Assembly (NCBI GenBank): GCA_016792685.1
Contig: JAEULQ010000060.1
Span: 1 to 64,000, forward strand
Source: Tabrizicola sp.
Lineage (GTDB): Bacteria; Pseudomonadota; Alphaproteobacteria; Rhodobacterales; Rhodobacteraceae
DNA length: 64,000 nucleotides
Reading direction: 5' to 3'
Shown here one piece after another: positions 33,795 to 42,768 of this stretch (position 1 is its first letter; every line of letters begins with the position of its first letter). The notes beneath the pieces are model-generated. The model was not told where the DNA came from. It did no database searches and worked only from the letters and a program-made list of their open reading frames with translations. Position numbers and translations under genes: made by a program.

Positions 33795-34232
33795 TTAGTT
33801 GAGCGTGAGCGTCGCGCGATCGCGCAGGACGTGGTCAAAGCCGATGCGGAAGCTTTCCTCTTCGACATCTTCGGGCAGGCAGACAGCCGTGCGGCGGCCC
33901 AGCGGATAGGCTGGCACGTCAAAGTCGCTGCTGATCAGCATGATCCGCATGCGTGCCCCGCCGGAAATCAGGGACGAGATCGCCAGTTCGGCCGCAGGAA
34001 TGCCGCCAAACCCGTCGCAGTCCATCACGAAAAGGTCGTAGCCCAGCGGGTCTTCAAGGACGGCGGCAACCGCATCCTCTAGATCATCGACCGGATCAAC
34101 CAGGCTGCCGTAAGCCTGCAACCGGCGTCCGGTGCTGCCTTCGGGCTGGTCGGTCAGAAGCATCACGCGCACGCCACGGGCATGCGTCGCAACTTGCTGG
34201 CGGCCGGTCTGAATGAATGTCTGCACGCGCAC
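33795..34232 (-). CDS. Receiver-like protein of unknown function
   Basis: A 145-residue protein whose core (VRVMLLTDQPEG, then GYDLFVMDCDGFGG, then MRIMLISSDFDVPA) follows the alternating pattern of a response-regulator receiver, with Asp in VMDCDGFGG at the place of the phospho-acceptor. The acidic pair near the N-terminus and the usual lysine are not clear, so it may be an atypical receiver. It starts with GTG at 34232 or 34226; AGGAGGT and GGAG lie just upstream. No output domain is present. Confidence 0.6.
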   Translation of the reverse strand: MRVQTFIQTGRQQVATHARGVRVMLLTDQPEGSTGRRLQAYGSLVDPVDDLEDAVAAVLEDPLGYDLFVMDCDGFGGIPAAELAISSLISGGARMRIMLISSDFDVPAYPLGRRTAVCLPEDVEEESFRIGFDHVLRDRATLTLN

Positions 34233-34489
34233 TCCTCCACTACCTCCTGCCAGTGTTCCTCAACAATGCGGAGAGCATTCGCCAGAAAGAAGGAAACTTA
34301 CAGGAAAAACCGCTCGGTTCTTGCCACATTCAAGCGCGGGTTGCAGATTGGAAGGTGGCATCCAGTACGCAAGTTGCAAGATCCGGTCTTCGCGTTGCAA
34401 TGGTACCCAATCCCCAGTTGTTAACCTATTCTACGTGAAATTGCAGCCGTCTTACCGGTCTCATGCATGATTCGCTATTGGAGCTCTGT

Positions 34490-35236
34490 ATGAATCGTCA
34501 CACCAATATGACCTTTCTTGACCTGCGTCAGGATCTTGCCGCCGCGTTCCGATGGACCGCGCGGCTGAAGATGCACGAGGCGGTCGGAAACCACTTCTCG
34601 CTGGCGGTGAACCCCGAGGGTACACGCTTCCTGATCAATCCGAACGGGCGGCATTTCTCGCGCATCACCGCCTCATCGCTGGTCGAGATAGATGCCAACG
34701 ACCCGGACACGATGGCCCGTCCAGATGCGCCAGACCCTACCGCCTGGGGCCTGCATGGCAGCATTCACCGTGCCTGCCCCCATGCGATCTGTGTCATGCA
34801 TGTCCATTCGGTCCATGCCACGGTTCTTGCCAGCCTTGCCGACAGCCGCCTGCCCGCGATCGACCAGAACACCGCGATGTTCCACAACCGGCATGTCGTC
34901 GACGAACACTACGGGGGCATGGCCTTTGGCGACGAAGGCGCACGGTGTGCGGCCATGCTGACGGATCCGAAGGTCACGGCCATGGTCATGGGCAACCACG
35001 GTGTCCTGATCATCGGCCGCACTGTCGCCGAAACGTTCAATCGTCTCTACTATTTCGAACGCGCAGCCGAGACCTATATCCGCGCACTGCAGACCGGCCG
35101 CCCGCTGCGCGTCCTGCCGGAAGCCGTCGCTGAAAAGACCGCACAGGAATGGGAAAGCTATCCAGGGTTTGCCGAAGCCCACCTGCGCGAGTTGCGCGCG
35201 ATCCTTGACGCCGAAGACCCGGGCTACGCCGCCTGA
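34490..35236 (+). CDS. Class II aldolase/adducin family protein
   Basis: A 248-residue member of the fuculose-aldolase/adducin fold, probably zinc-dependent. The metal-binding histidines are expected in MHVHSVHATV and a later one in MGNHGVLIIG; GNHFSLAV near the N-terminus is also typical. The ATG at 34490 follows GGAG at good spacing. Substrates in this family are sugar phosphates or related carbonyl compounds; which one applies here cannot be told. It converges on the DUF533 gene. Confidence 0.88.
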   Translation: MNRHTNMTFLDLRQDLAAAFRWTARLKMHEAVGNHFSLAVNPEGTRFLINPNGRHFSRITASSLVEIDANDPDTMARPDAPDPTAWGLHGSIHRACPHAICVMHVHSVHATVLASLADSRLPAIDQNTAMFHNRHVVDEHYGGMAFGDEGARCAAMLTDPKVTAMVMGNHGVLIIGRTVAETFNRLYYFERAAETYIRALQTGRPLRVLPEAVAEKTAQEWESYPGFAEAHLRELRAILDAEDPGYAA

Positions 35237-35261
35237 TCCATCGTCACCCAAGTCTTGCCGG

Positions 35262-35951
35262 TCAGGCCCGCATGGCCTCGGCATGCAGATGGTCGACCAA
35301 CCCTTGCTGCAGGTTCATCCGCGCGGCCAGCATGGCGAGATAGCCCTTCTCGGCCGGGGCGCTTTCGTCGACAACCAGAAGCGAGGCGGCATAAAGCTGC
35401 ACGGCCTCGGCCTCGCTGCGGGCAAGGCCGGCAATCCGGCCCACGTCCAGCGGCGCATCGAGTTCGGCCGTGATCAGAGCCGTCGCTTCATCCCCAAGGC
35501 CAAGGTTTGCAATCTGCCCGTCGATGGCCGCGCGTTCCTCGGGGGTCACATGGCCATCAGCCTTCGCCGCCGCGATCATCGCCTGCAGGATACGCGTGGC
35601 CAGATCGTCTGCCGCCTCGGCCGAGCCCGGGTTGAACTCCGACCCTTGCGGCGCGGGCAAGGCCGTGGCGCCATCAGAGGCGCGGCCGTTCTTCCAGTCC
35701 TCATAGGCCTTGTAGGCCAGCCCGCCGATCGCCGCCATGCCGCCGATCTTGATCCCGGTGCCCAGAATCCGCCGACCGCCCTGGGTCAGAAGGATACCCA
35801 GAAGCCCGCCCGCAATCGCGCCCTTGCCAAGTGCCGACTGGTTGTTCCAGGCCCCTTTCGCCTTTTCAGTCAGACCCTTGGCCCCCTGACCACCAGTCAT
35901 CTGGTTCACGCCGCCCAAGAGGTTGTCCAGCAGGGATTTCGCGTTCAGCAT
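35262..35951 (-). CDS. DUF533 (YebE-like) membrane-associated protein
   Basis: A 229-residue protein. A glycine-rich N-terminal part contains hydrophobic stretches (KGAIAGGLLGILL and IGGMAAIGGLA), followed by a TerB-like helical domain (LATRILQAMIAAAKADGHVTPEER). This is the DUF533/YebE layout, linked in other bacteria to envelope stress without a known mechanism. Two ATGs adjoin (35954 and 35951); the second has better spacing from AGGAGA. Confidence 0.82.
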   Translation of the reverse strand: MLNAKSLLDNLLGGVNQMTGGQGAKGLTEKAKGAWNNQSALGKGAIAGGLLGILLTQGGRRILGTGIKIGGMAAIGGLAYKAYEDWKNGRASDGATALPAPQGSEFNPGSAEAADDLATRILQAMIAAAKADGHVTPEERAAIDGQIANLGLGDEATALITAELDAPLDVGRIAGLARSEAEAVQLYAASLLVVDESAPAEKGYLAMLAARMNLQQGLVDHLHAEAMRA

Positions 35952-36036
35952 CATGGTCTCCTATGGCTCTTGGCCGGAATATGGGGGCCGCCCTGCATCG
36001 CCGCAACGGGGACCGGACAGCCCAGCCAATCGCCGC

Positions 36037-39000
36037 CTACGGCTTTCCCCAGCCGCCTCCGCCCGGTGTCCGCATCTCGAAGACCGCACCCTCGGGCAGG
36101 TCGCGTTCGTCATTGCCCTGCAGGTGTTCCACCCGCCCGTCCGGCCAATGTACACGGTTCTCGCCCACCGCCCCGGCCTCGCCTCCCGCGCCGCCAAAGG
36201 GCGCCACCTTCCGGCTGCCGCACAGCGTCGTGACCGTCACCGGAGCCAGGAACCGCAGGCGCCGCACCGCGCCGTCGCCGCCGCGCCACCGCCCTTTCCC
36301 GCCCGAGCCCCTGCGGATCGAGAACTCCTCAAGCCGCACCGGAAAGCGTTTCTCCAGCACTTCAGGATCGGTCATGCGCGTGTTGGTCATGTGGCTTTGC
36401 ACCGCGTCGCAACCGTCAAACCCTTCGCCAGCCCCCGTGCCACCTGCGATCGTCTCATAATTCTGGAACTGGTAATTGCCCCAGATGAAGTTGTTCATCG
36501 TGCCCTGCGCCGCAGCGACGACCCCCAGCGCCCCGTAAAGCGCGTTGCAGGCCGACTGGCTGACCTCGGTATTGCCCGCAATCACCGCTGCCGGAGCCAC
36601 CGGGCTCAGAAGCGTGCCTTCCGGCACGATGATCGTCAGCGGCTTGAGGCAGCCCTCGTTCAGGGGGATCGCCTTGCCGACCAGCGTGCGGAAGACATAC
36701 AGCACTACCGCCCGTGTCACCGCCTGCGGGGCGTTGTAGTTGCCGGAATGCTGAGCCGACGTGCCGGTAAATTCGATGGTCGCGGCCCGCGCCTTGTGGT
36801 CGACTGTCACCCGTACATGAATGGTCGTTCCGATATCCATCGGATAGCTGAACGCTCCATCCTGCAACCTGTCGATCACGGCGCGCACGCATTCCTCTGC
36901 ATTGCGCTGGACATGCCCCATATAGGCCGCGACCACCTCTGCCCCGTGCCGCGCCACCACCCGCAGCAGTTCGCGGCGCCCGGTCTCGTTCGCGGCAATC
37001 TGCGCCTTCAGGTCGGCCATGTTCTGGTCGGGCGACCGACAGGGCCAGCGCCCCGAGCCCAGCAGGGCCCGCGTCTCGGCCTCGCGCAACACTCCCCGCA
37101 CCACCAGCGGGAAGAGGTCGATCACCACCCCTTCTTCCTCGATAGTCCGGCTGTCCGGCGGGGCCGAACCCGGCGTCCGCCCCCCGATATCGGCATGGTG
37201 ACCGCGCGAGCCCAGCCAGAAGGCGGCCTTGTCTTCGACAAAAACCGGCGTGATCACCGTCACGTCCGGCAGATGCGTTCCGCCGTTCCAGGGCGCGTTC
37301 AGCATCCAGGCATCACCTTCCCGCGCTGTCGAGCCGACCGCCGCAATCACTGTCTTTACGGCATGCGACATCGAACCCAGATGCACCGGCACATGCGGGG
37401 CATTGGCCACCAGGTCACCCGCCGCATCAAAGATGGCACAGGAAAAATCCAGACGTTCCTTGATGTTGACCGACCAGGCCGTGTTGGCCAGCGTCGCCCC
37501 CATCTGGTCAGCAACCGACATGAAGAGGTTGTTGAACACCTCCAAGAGCACCGGGTCAGCCTCGGTCCCCGCTGCGGGGGGCCGCGCCATCGCCGCCACG
37601 CGCCGCAGGATCAGGTTCGCCTGGGCATCAACCGTCGCCTCCCAGCCCGGCTCAACCACCGTCGTCGCCGTCGCCTCGGTGATCACCGCCGGACCAAGGA
37701 TCCGCGTGGCGGTCCCGCAGTCCGCGCGGCGGAAGAGCGGCACCTCGCGCCAGCCCTCGGCCCAGACCGCCAACCGCTCCACCGGCTGGCCCGCTGCCGC
37801 GCCCGGGGCCATGTCTGGCAGCTCAGCCCCGCCGCCTTCCGCCTCGACCGCAAGCATCTCGAAGAGGACCGCCCGCTCGGGTGAGGTGAAGCCGAACCGG
37901 GCCTGATGCGCAGCGGCAAAGGCCTCGGCCATGGTCTCGGCCGCCCCGAACGGCACGGCCAGCGACTGATGCTGCCCCTCATAGCGCAGGTGCGCCGTCT
38001 GCGTGACCCGGGGCGCAGCAATCCCCTGCGCGCGCAATTCCTCCGCCGATTCCGCCGCCAGCGTCTCGATCCGTGCCGCCGCCTGATCCACCGCCGCTAG
38101 CGGTGCATCGAATTGCGCTTCGCGCAGTGCCCGCAGATGCGCAAGGCCCATGCCAAAGGCCGACAACACCCCGGCCTGCGGATGGATGAAAACCGTTTTC
38201 ATCCCGAGGGCATCCGCCACGCCGCAAGCATGTTGCCCGCCTGCGCCGCCAAAGCATTGCAGGGCATAGGTTGTCACATCATGCCCGCGCTGTACGCTTA
38301 TCTTCTTGATTGCATTGGCCATATTGTCGATAGCGATCCGAAGGAACCCCTCGGCGATCACCTCCGGTGGGTCAAGCCGCCCGGTCACAGCCGCGACCTC
38401 GGCCGCCAGCGCCGCGAACTTCTTCCTTACCACCTCGCCGTCCAGCGGCTGGTCCCCGCCTGGCCCGAATACCGCCGGGAAATGAGCGGGCGAAAGTCTC
38501 CCCAGCATCACGTTGCAGTCGGTGATCGTCAGCGGTCCACCGCGTCTGTAACTCGCGGGCCCGGGATTGGCCCCCGCGCTTTCCGGCCCAACCTGGAAGC
38601 GCCCGTCCCGGAACGCGCAGATCGAACCACCCCCCGCCGCCACCGTGTGGATATCCATCATCGGCGCCCGCATCCGGACACCTGCAACCTCGGTTTCGAA
38701 CGACCGTTCATAAATACCTGCATAGTGGCTGACATCGGTCGAGGTTCCGCCCATGTCGAAACCGATCAGCCGGTCGAACCCCGCCGCTTCTCCGGTCCGG
38801 ACCATGCCGACAATGCCGCCGGCTGGACCCGAGAGGATTGCATCTTTGCCCTGGAACCGCCCTGCCTCGGTCAGTCCACCATTAGACTGCATGAAGAGAA
38901 GCCGTCCGGTTGCCCGCCCCATGTCAAGCGCCCCCTCGACCTGCGCCACATAGCGCCGCAGGATCGGCGAGAGATAGGCGTCGACCACGGTCGTATCCCC

Positions 39001-39609
39001 CCGCGGCACCAGCTTCGCCAATCGCGAGACCTGATGCGACAGGGAGATCTGGCTGAACCCCGCCGCAACCGCCATCGCGCCGACCCGCGCCTCATGCACC
39101 GGATTGACATGTCCATGCATCAGCGCGATCGCCACGGCCGAGATCCCCGCCGCCCGCGCCTTCGTCAGCGCCGCAGCCACGGCGGCTTCGTCCAGTGGTC
39201 GGACTTCCTCTCCCTCGGCATCCAGTCGACCGGGAATCTCGAACACCTGTTCATATAGAAGATCCGGCCGCCGGATATTCAGATCGAACAGCGAGGGTCG
39301 CGCCTGGGTCCCGATCCGCAAGAGATCGCCAAAACCCTCGGTGATGAGCAAAGCAACCCGCTCCCCCTTCCGCTCCAGAAGCGCGTTGGTGGCGACTGTC
39401 GTTCCCATCTTCACTGCAGCAATCGCGGCGTCCGGGATCGGCTTACCGGCCTTGAGCCCCAGACAGTCACGGATCCCCTGCACCGCTGCATCCGGATAAC
39501 GCTCAGGATTTTCCGACAGAAGCTTGGCCGTGACCAGCCGCCCGTCCGGCGCCCGACCGACCACGTCGGTGAAAGTCCCGCCCCTGTCGATCCAGAATTC
39601 CCAAGCCAT
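36037..39609 (-). CDS. 5-oxoprolinase / hydantoinase A-B fusion
   Basis: A 1190-residue ATP-dependent amidohydrolase joining the HyuA and HyuB parts in one chain, as in 5-oxoprolinases. The HyuA part begins [14 protein letters not shown] and contains the actin-like [11 protein letters not shown] motif. The HyuB part starts near [20 protein letters not shown] and holds [13 protein letters not shown] and [11 protein letters not shown]. The likely reaction is ATP-driven ring opening of 5-oxoproline to glutamate, though hydantoin-type substrates are possible. Of three possible ATGs, 39609 has GGAGG at the best spacing. It is divergent from the M24-like gene by 86 bases. Confidence 0.93.
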   Translation of the reverse strand: MAWEFWIDRGGTFTDVVGRAPDGRLVTAKLLSENPERYPDAAVQGIRDCLGLKAGKPIPDAAIAAVKMGTTVATNALLERKGERVALLITEGFGDLLRIGTQARPSLFDLNIRRPDLLYEQVFEIPGRLDAEGEEVRPLDEAAVAAALTKARAAGISAVAIALMHGHVNPVHEARVGAMAVAAGFSQISLSHQVSRLAKLVPRGDTTVVDAYLSPILRRYVAQVEGALDMGRATGRLLFMQSNGGLTEAGRFQGKDAILSGPAGGIVGMVRTGEAAGFDRLIGFDMGGTSTDVSHYAGIYERSFETEVAGVRMRAPMMDIHTVAAGGGSICAFRDGRFQVGPESAGANPGPASYRRGGPLTITDCNVMLGRLSPAHFPAVFGPGGDQPLDGEVVRKKFAALAAEVAAVTGRLDPPEVIAEGFLRIAIDNMANAIKKISVQRGHDVTTYALQCFGGAGGQHACGVADALGMKTVFIHPQAGVLSAFGMGLAHLRALREAQFDAPLAAVDQAAARIETLAAESAEELRAQGIAAPRVTQTAHLRYEGQHQSLAVPFGAAETMAEAFAAAHQARFGFTSPERAVLFEMLAVEAEGGGAELPDMAPGAAAGQPVERLAVWAEGWREVPLFRRADCGTATRILGPAVITEATATTVVEPGWEATVDAQANLILRRVAAMARPPAAGTEADPVLLEVFNNLFMSVADQMGATLANTAWSVNIKERLDFSCAIFDAAGDLVANAPHVPVHLGSMSHAVKTVIAAVGSTAREGDAWMLNAPWNGGTHLPDVTVITPVFVEDKAAFWLGSRGHHADIGGRTPGSAPPDSRTIEEEGVVIDLFPLVVRGVLREAETRALLGSGRWPCRSPDQNMADLKAQIAANETGRRELLRVVARHGAEVVAAYMGHVQRNAEECVRAVIDRLQDGAFSYPMDIGTTIHVRVTVDHKARAATIEFTGTSAQHSGNYNAPQAVTRAVVLYVFRTLVGKAIPLNEGCLKPLTIIVPEGTLLSPVAPAAVIAGNTEVSQSACNALYGALGVVAAAQGTMNNFIWGNYQFQNYETIAGGTGAGEGFDGCDAVQSHMTNTRMTDPEVLEKRFPVRLEEFSIRRGSGGKGRWRGGDGAVRRLRFLAPVTVTTLCGSRKVAPFGGAGGEAGAVGENRVHWPDGRVEHLQGNDERDLPEGAVFEMRTPGGGGWGKP

Positions 39610-39695
39610 TTGCGCCTCCATCCCCTCCTTCGTGGCCCGCCTCGGAGCCAGATGCAACACTTGACCGAAGCCGCGCACCGGGCTTTCTTGAAGTC

Positions 39696-40844
39696 ATGCC
39701 CCTGCACTTCACCCCGGCCGAATACACCGCCCGCCAAGCCAAGGCCCGTGCCGCCCTGCAGGCCCAGGGCCTAGACGCGCTGCTGATGTTCGCGCCCGAA
39801 AGCCATTTCTGGATTTCCGGTTACGACACGTTCGGCTTTGCGATGTTCCAGTGCATGGTCCTGACCGCGAAGGGCGACCTTCACCTCCTGACCCGCACCC
39901 CGGACCTGCGTCAAGCACAGTACACCTCGACCCTTGCGACCGAGGAAATCCACATATGGCAGGACATCGAGGGCGCTAATCCGGCCCGTGACCTGGCCAA
40001 TCTGCTTGCGGACCTCGGGGTCAAGGGTCCCATTGGGTATGAATCCGACACTGTCGGCCTTACCGACCGCACCGGCCGCGCCCTTCACGCCGCGATCCCG
40101 GGTCTGATCGACGCCTCGGACCTGATCCGTGCCCTCCGCCGCGTCAAATCCCCGGCCGAGATCGAGATGCACCGCCGCGCCGCCGCGCTTTCAGACGACG
40201 CGCTGGACCAGGCCATTGCCTTAGCGCACCCGGGGGCCTTCGAAGGCGACATCCTTGCCGCCATGCAAGGGGCGGTCTTCAAGGGAGGCGGTGACTATGC
40301 GGGCAACGAATTCATCCTTGGCTCCGGCCCCGGGGCGCTGCTGTGCCGCTACTATTCCGGTCGCCGCCACCTGTCTCAGACCGACCAGCTGACCCTGGAA
40401 TGGTCGGGCACCTATGCCCGCTATCATGCCGCCATGATGCGGACCGTTCTTGTCGGCCGTGCGTCCGAGCATCATCGCCGGATGCATGCGGCGGCGGTCG
40501 AGGCGCTGGAAGCCTGCGAAGCGGCCATCCGGCCCGGTGCTCCGATGGGCGACGTCTATGACGCCCACGCCAGAGTTTTCGACGCCCGCGGCCTGTCGCA
40601 TGCACGGCTGAGGGCCTGCGGCTACGGCATGGGCGCAGTCTACAACCCGATCTGGGTCGATTTCCCGATGTTCTACGAAGGCAATCCCCTGATCATGCAG
40701 GAAGGTCAGGTCTTCTTCCTGCACATGATCCTGATGGACAGCGAAGCGGGTGAAGCGATGACGCTGGGCCATTCCGTGCTGGTAAAGGCAGACGGCATCG
40801 AACGCCTTTCGCGCCATGCGCTTGATCTGATCCTGAACGCCTGA
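39696..40844 (+). CDS. M24 (Xaa-Pro peptidase/creatinase-like) family protein lacking the usual metal ligands
   Basis: A 382-residue pita-bread-fold protein with the creatinase N-terminal domain (residues 1-130) and a C-terminal M24 domain. The metallopeptidase ligands are not visible at the expected places: LEWSGTYARYHAAMMRT stands where D-x(10)-D is expected, GYGMGAVYN in place of a GHGxG motif, and QVFFLHMILMD where a glutamate should be. A creatinase- or ectoine-hydrolase-like, metal-independent hydrolase is therefore more likely than a peptidase. Its place opposite the oxoprolinase gene suggests a shared amide-degrading pathway (inference). Confidence 0.82.
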   Translation: MPLHFTPAEYTARQAKARAALQAQGLDALLMFAPESHFWISGYDTFGFAMFQCMVLTAKGDLHLLTRTPDLRQAQYTSTLATEEIHIWQDIEGANPARDLANLLADLGVKGPIGYESDTVGLTDRTGRALHAAIPGLIDASDLIRALRRVKSPAEIEMHRRAAALSDDALDQAIALAHPGAFEGDILAAMQGAVFKGGGDYAGNEFILGSGPGALLCRYYSGRRHLSQTDQLTLEWSGTYARYHAAMMRTVLVGRASEHHRRMHAAAVEALEACEAAIRPGAPMGDVYDAHARVFDARGLSHARLRACGYGMGAVYNPIWVDFPMFYEGNPLIMQEGQVFFLHMILMDSEAGEAMTLGHSVLVKADGIERLSRHALDLILNA

Positions 40845-40898
40845 CCTGCGGCGCAGGGCCGCCTTGCGTTTCCCACCGCGGCGCACCACGTTTCGGTT

Positions 40899-41348
40899 AT
40901 GGCCGTGCCCTATTCCTATCGCGACGACCCTGCCGTCCCCGTCTTCGATGACAGTGCCCCAGTCGCCGTCATGGATGCGGAATGCGCGGTTTGCTCCTGG
41001 GGCGCGCGGATGATCCATCGTCTCGACCGCGCGGGCACCACCCGGATCTGCCCGATCCAGACCCCGCTTGGCGCGGCTCTTCTGGCGCATTACGGCCTTG
41101 ATCCCAAGGACCCGACCAGCTGGCTTTTCCTGGACCGGGGCATCGCTTATGAAGGCTTCGAGGCCGTCCTTCACGCCGGTCGCCGCTACGGTGGGTTCGG
41201 GAGCCTGACGCAGGTACTGCGCATCGTCCCAAGGGCGCTTCGCGACTGGCTTTACCGTCGCCTTGCCCGCAACCGCTATGCGCTGTTCGGGCGGGCCGAC
41301 CTCTGCGCGCTGCCCGATCCGGCCTTCCAGCGTCGCCTTCTCGGCTGA
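40899..41348 (+). CDS. DUF393 thiol-disulfide oxidoreductase-like protein
   Basis: A 149-residue protein of the DCC/DUF393 family. The hallmark Dx(2)CxxC motif is present as DAECAVC near residues 26-32, in a context like thioredoxin-type active sites, and the family tail (LTQVLRIVPRALRDWLYRRLARNRYALFG) is recognisable in pieces. It may exchange thiols and disulfides. It follows the M24-like gene by 54 bases and could be co-transcribed. Confidence 0.85.
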   Translation: MAVPYSYRDDPAVPVFDDSAPVAVMDAECAVCSWGARMIHRLDRAGTTRICPIQTPLGAALLAHYGLDPKDPTSWLFLDRGIAYEGFEAVLHAGRRYGGFGSLTQVLRIVPRALRDWLYRRLARNRYALFGRADLCALPDPAFQRRLLG

Positions 41349-41369
41349 CCCCCGGAATTTTCCTGCCCT

Positions 41370-42029
41370 CTAGGGCGCAGGCGCAACCTTCGCCAGCAAT
41401 TCCTCGACCTTCGGCCCTAGCCCCGCAACGATCAGCTTCACTCCCTCCGGGCTCGGATGAATCCCATCGGCCTGCATATAGGCTGCCATCGAGGCCGGAT
41501 CGGACGGATCCGCCCCCGCCGCCACAAGCCCGGCGAAGAAGTCGTCGGCCAGAACGGCGCCATACTGGCTGGCCAGCTCGGCATACATTCCGTCGAACGC
41601 CACTTTGTAATCGGCCCCGAAGTTCCCCGGCGCTTTCATCGCCACCAGCAGCACCGGAAGTTGGCGGGCCGCTGCCTCTTTCAGGATGCCGTCGAGGTTC
41701 TTCTTTGCCTCGGCCGGGTCGATCCCGCGCATCATGTCATTGCCGCCCAGGATCACCATCAGCGCATCCGCATCGGGCCCGATTGCCCAGGCCACCCGTG
41801 CCAGGCCACCCGCTGTGGTATCGCCCGACACTCCTGCGTTCTGGATCGCCACCTCGTGGCCCTTGGCCGTCAGCCAGCGTTCCAGCTCTGGCACCAGACC
41901 CTCGGCCTGATCCTCGAGCCCATAGCCCGCCGTCAGACTGTCGCCGAGCGCCACAATGGCCACCGGCTCGGCCTGAGCCGTACCCACCAGCAGTAACAGA
42001 GCCGTGAGCCCATTGCAGAGCCCCCGCAT
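41370..42029 (-). CDS. Exported SGNH-hydrolase esterase (TesA-like arylesterase)
   Basis: A 219-residue periplasmic lipase/esterase of the SGNH family: block I ALGDSLTAGYG, glycine in NAGVSGDT, block III LGGNDMMRG, and the catalytic pair in DGIHPS. A signal peptide is visible when the ATG at 42029 is used (MRGLCNGLTALLLLVGTAQA). ATGs at 42053 or 42074 are possible, and the last would overlap the start of the divergent ABC gene. It lies head-to-head with an FtsX-type exporter, the same arrangement as E. coli tesA and ybbAP. Confidence 0.88.
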   Translation of the reverse strand: MRGLCNGLTALLLLVGTAQAEPVAIVALGDSLTAGYGLEDQAEGLVPELERWLTAKGHEVAIQNAGVSGDTTAGGLARVAWAIGPDADALMVILGGNDMMRGIDPAEAKKNLDGILKEAAARQLPVLLVAMKAPGNFGADYKVAFDGMYAELASQYGAVLADDFFAGLVAAGADPSDPASMAAYMQADGIHPSPEGVKLIVAGLGPKVEELLAKVAPAP

Positions 42030-42072
42030 CAGGCCATATCCCTTTGCAGGCATTGCCCCAAGGAAAGACTTC

Positions 42073-42768
42073 ATGACCGATCCCATCCTCGCGCTGACCG
42101 ATGCGCGCCTGACCCTTGCCGGCAATGCCGGTCCGGTCGAGATCCTGCGGGGCATCACGCTCTCGATCGACAAAGGCGAGACAGTCGGGCTCGTCGGGCC
42201 ATCGGGGTCGGGCAAGTCGTCGCTCCTCATGCTCATGGGCGGGCTGGAACGTGCCACCTCGGGCCGGGTGCTTGCCCTGGGGCAAGACCTGACCACGATG
42301 AACGAGGACGCGCTCGCCCGCTTCCGCAGGGGGAATATGGGGGTTGTCTTCCAAAGCTTCCACCTTATTCCCACGATGACCGCCCTGGAAAACGTGGCGC
42401 TGCCGCTGGAACTGGCAGGCGTTGCCGATGCTTTCCCCCGGGCCGAGGCGGAACTGACCGCCGTGGGTCTCGGCCCCCGGCTGCACCACTACCCCAGCCA
42501 GATGTCCGGCGGCGAACAGCAGCGCGTGGCCCTTGCCCGCGCAGCCGCCCCACGCCCGGCGCTGCTTCTTGCGGATGAGCCCACCGGCAATCTCGACGGC
42601 GCCAATGGCCAGGCGATCATGGACCTCCTCTTCGGGCTGCGCGACCGCCATGGCGCGACGCTGGTCCTTGTCACCCATGCGCCGGAACTGGCGGCACGAT
42701 GCGACCGGGTGATCCGTCTTGCCGATGGGCAGCTTGCCCCGGACACGCTCGCGAAAGCTGCCGAATGA
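42073..42768 (+). CDS. ABC transporter ATP-binding protein, YbbA type
   Basis: A 231-residue ATPase of the LolD/MacB-type class, which drives FtsX-like permeases. Walker A GPSGSGKS, Q-loop VVFQSFHLIPTMTALENV, signature MSGGEQQR and Walker B LLLADEPTGNLDG are present. The ATG at 42073 follows AAGGAAAG. It overlaps the permease gene by 4 bases (ATGA) and is divergent from the TesA-like esterase. The YbbA-YbbP-TesA grouping is known from other proteobacteria; its transported substrate is not established here. Confidence 0.93.
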   Translation: MTDPILALTDARLTLAGNAGPVEILRGITLSIDKGETVGLVGPSGSGKSSLLMLMGGLERATSGRVLALGQDLTTMNEDALARFRRGNMGVVFQSFHLIPTMTALENVALPLELAGVADAFPRAEAELTAVGLGPRLHHYPSQMSGGEQQRVALARAAAPRPALLLADEPTGNLDGANGQAIMDLLFGLRDRHGATLVLVTHAPELAARCDRVIRLADGQLAPDTLAKAAE

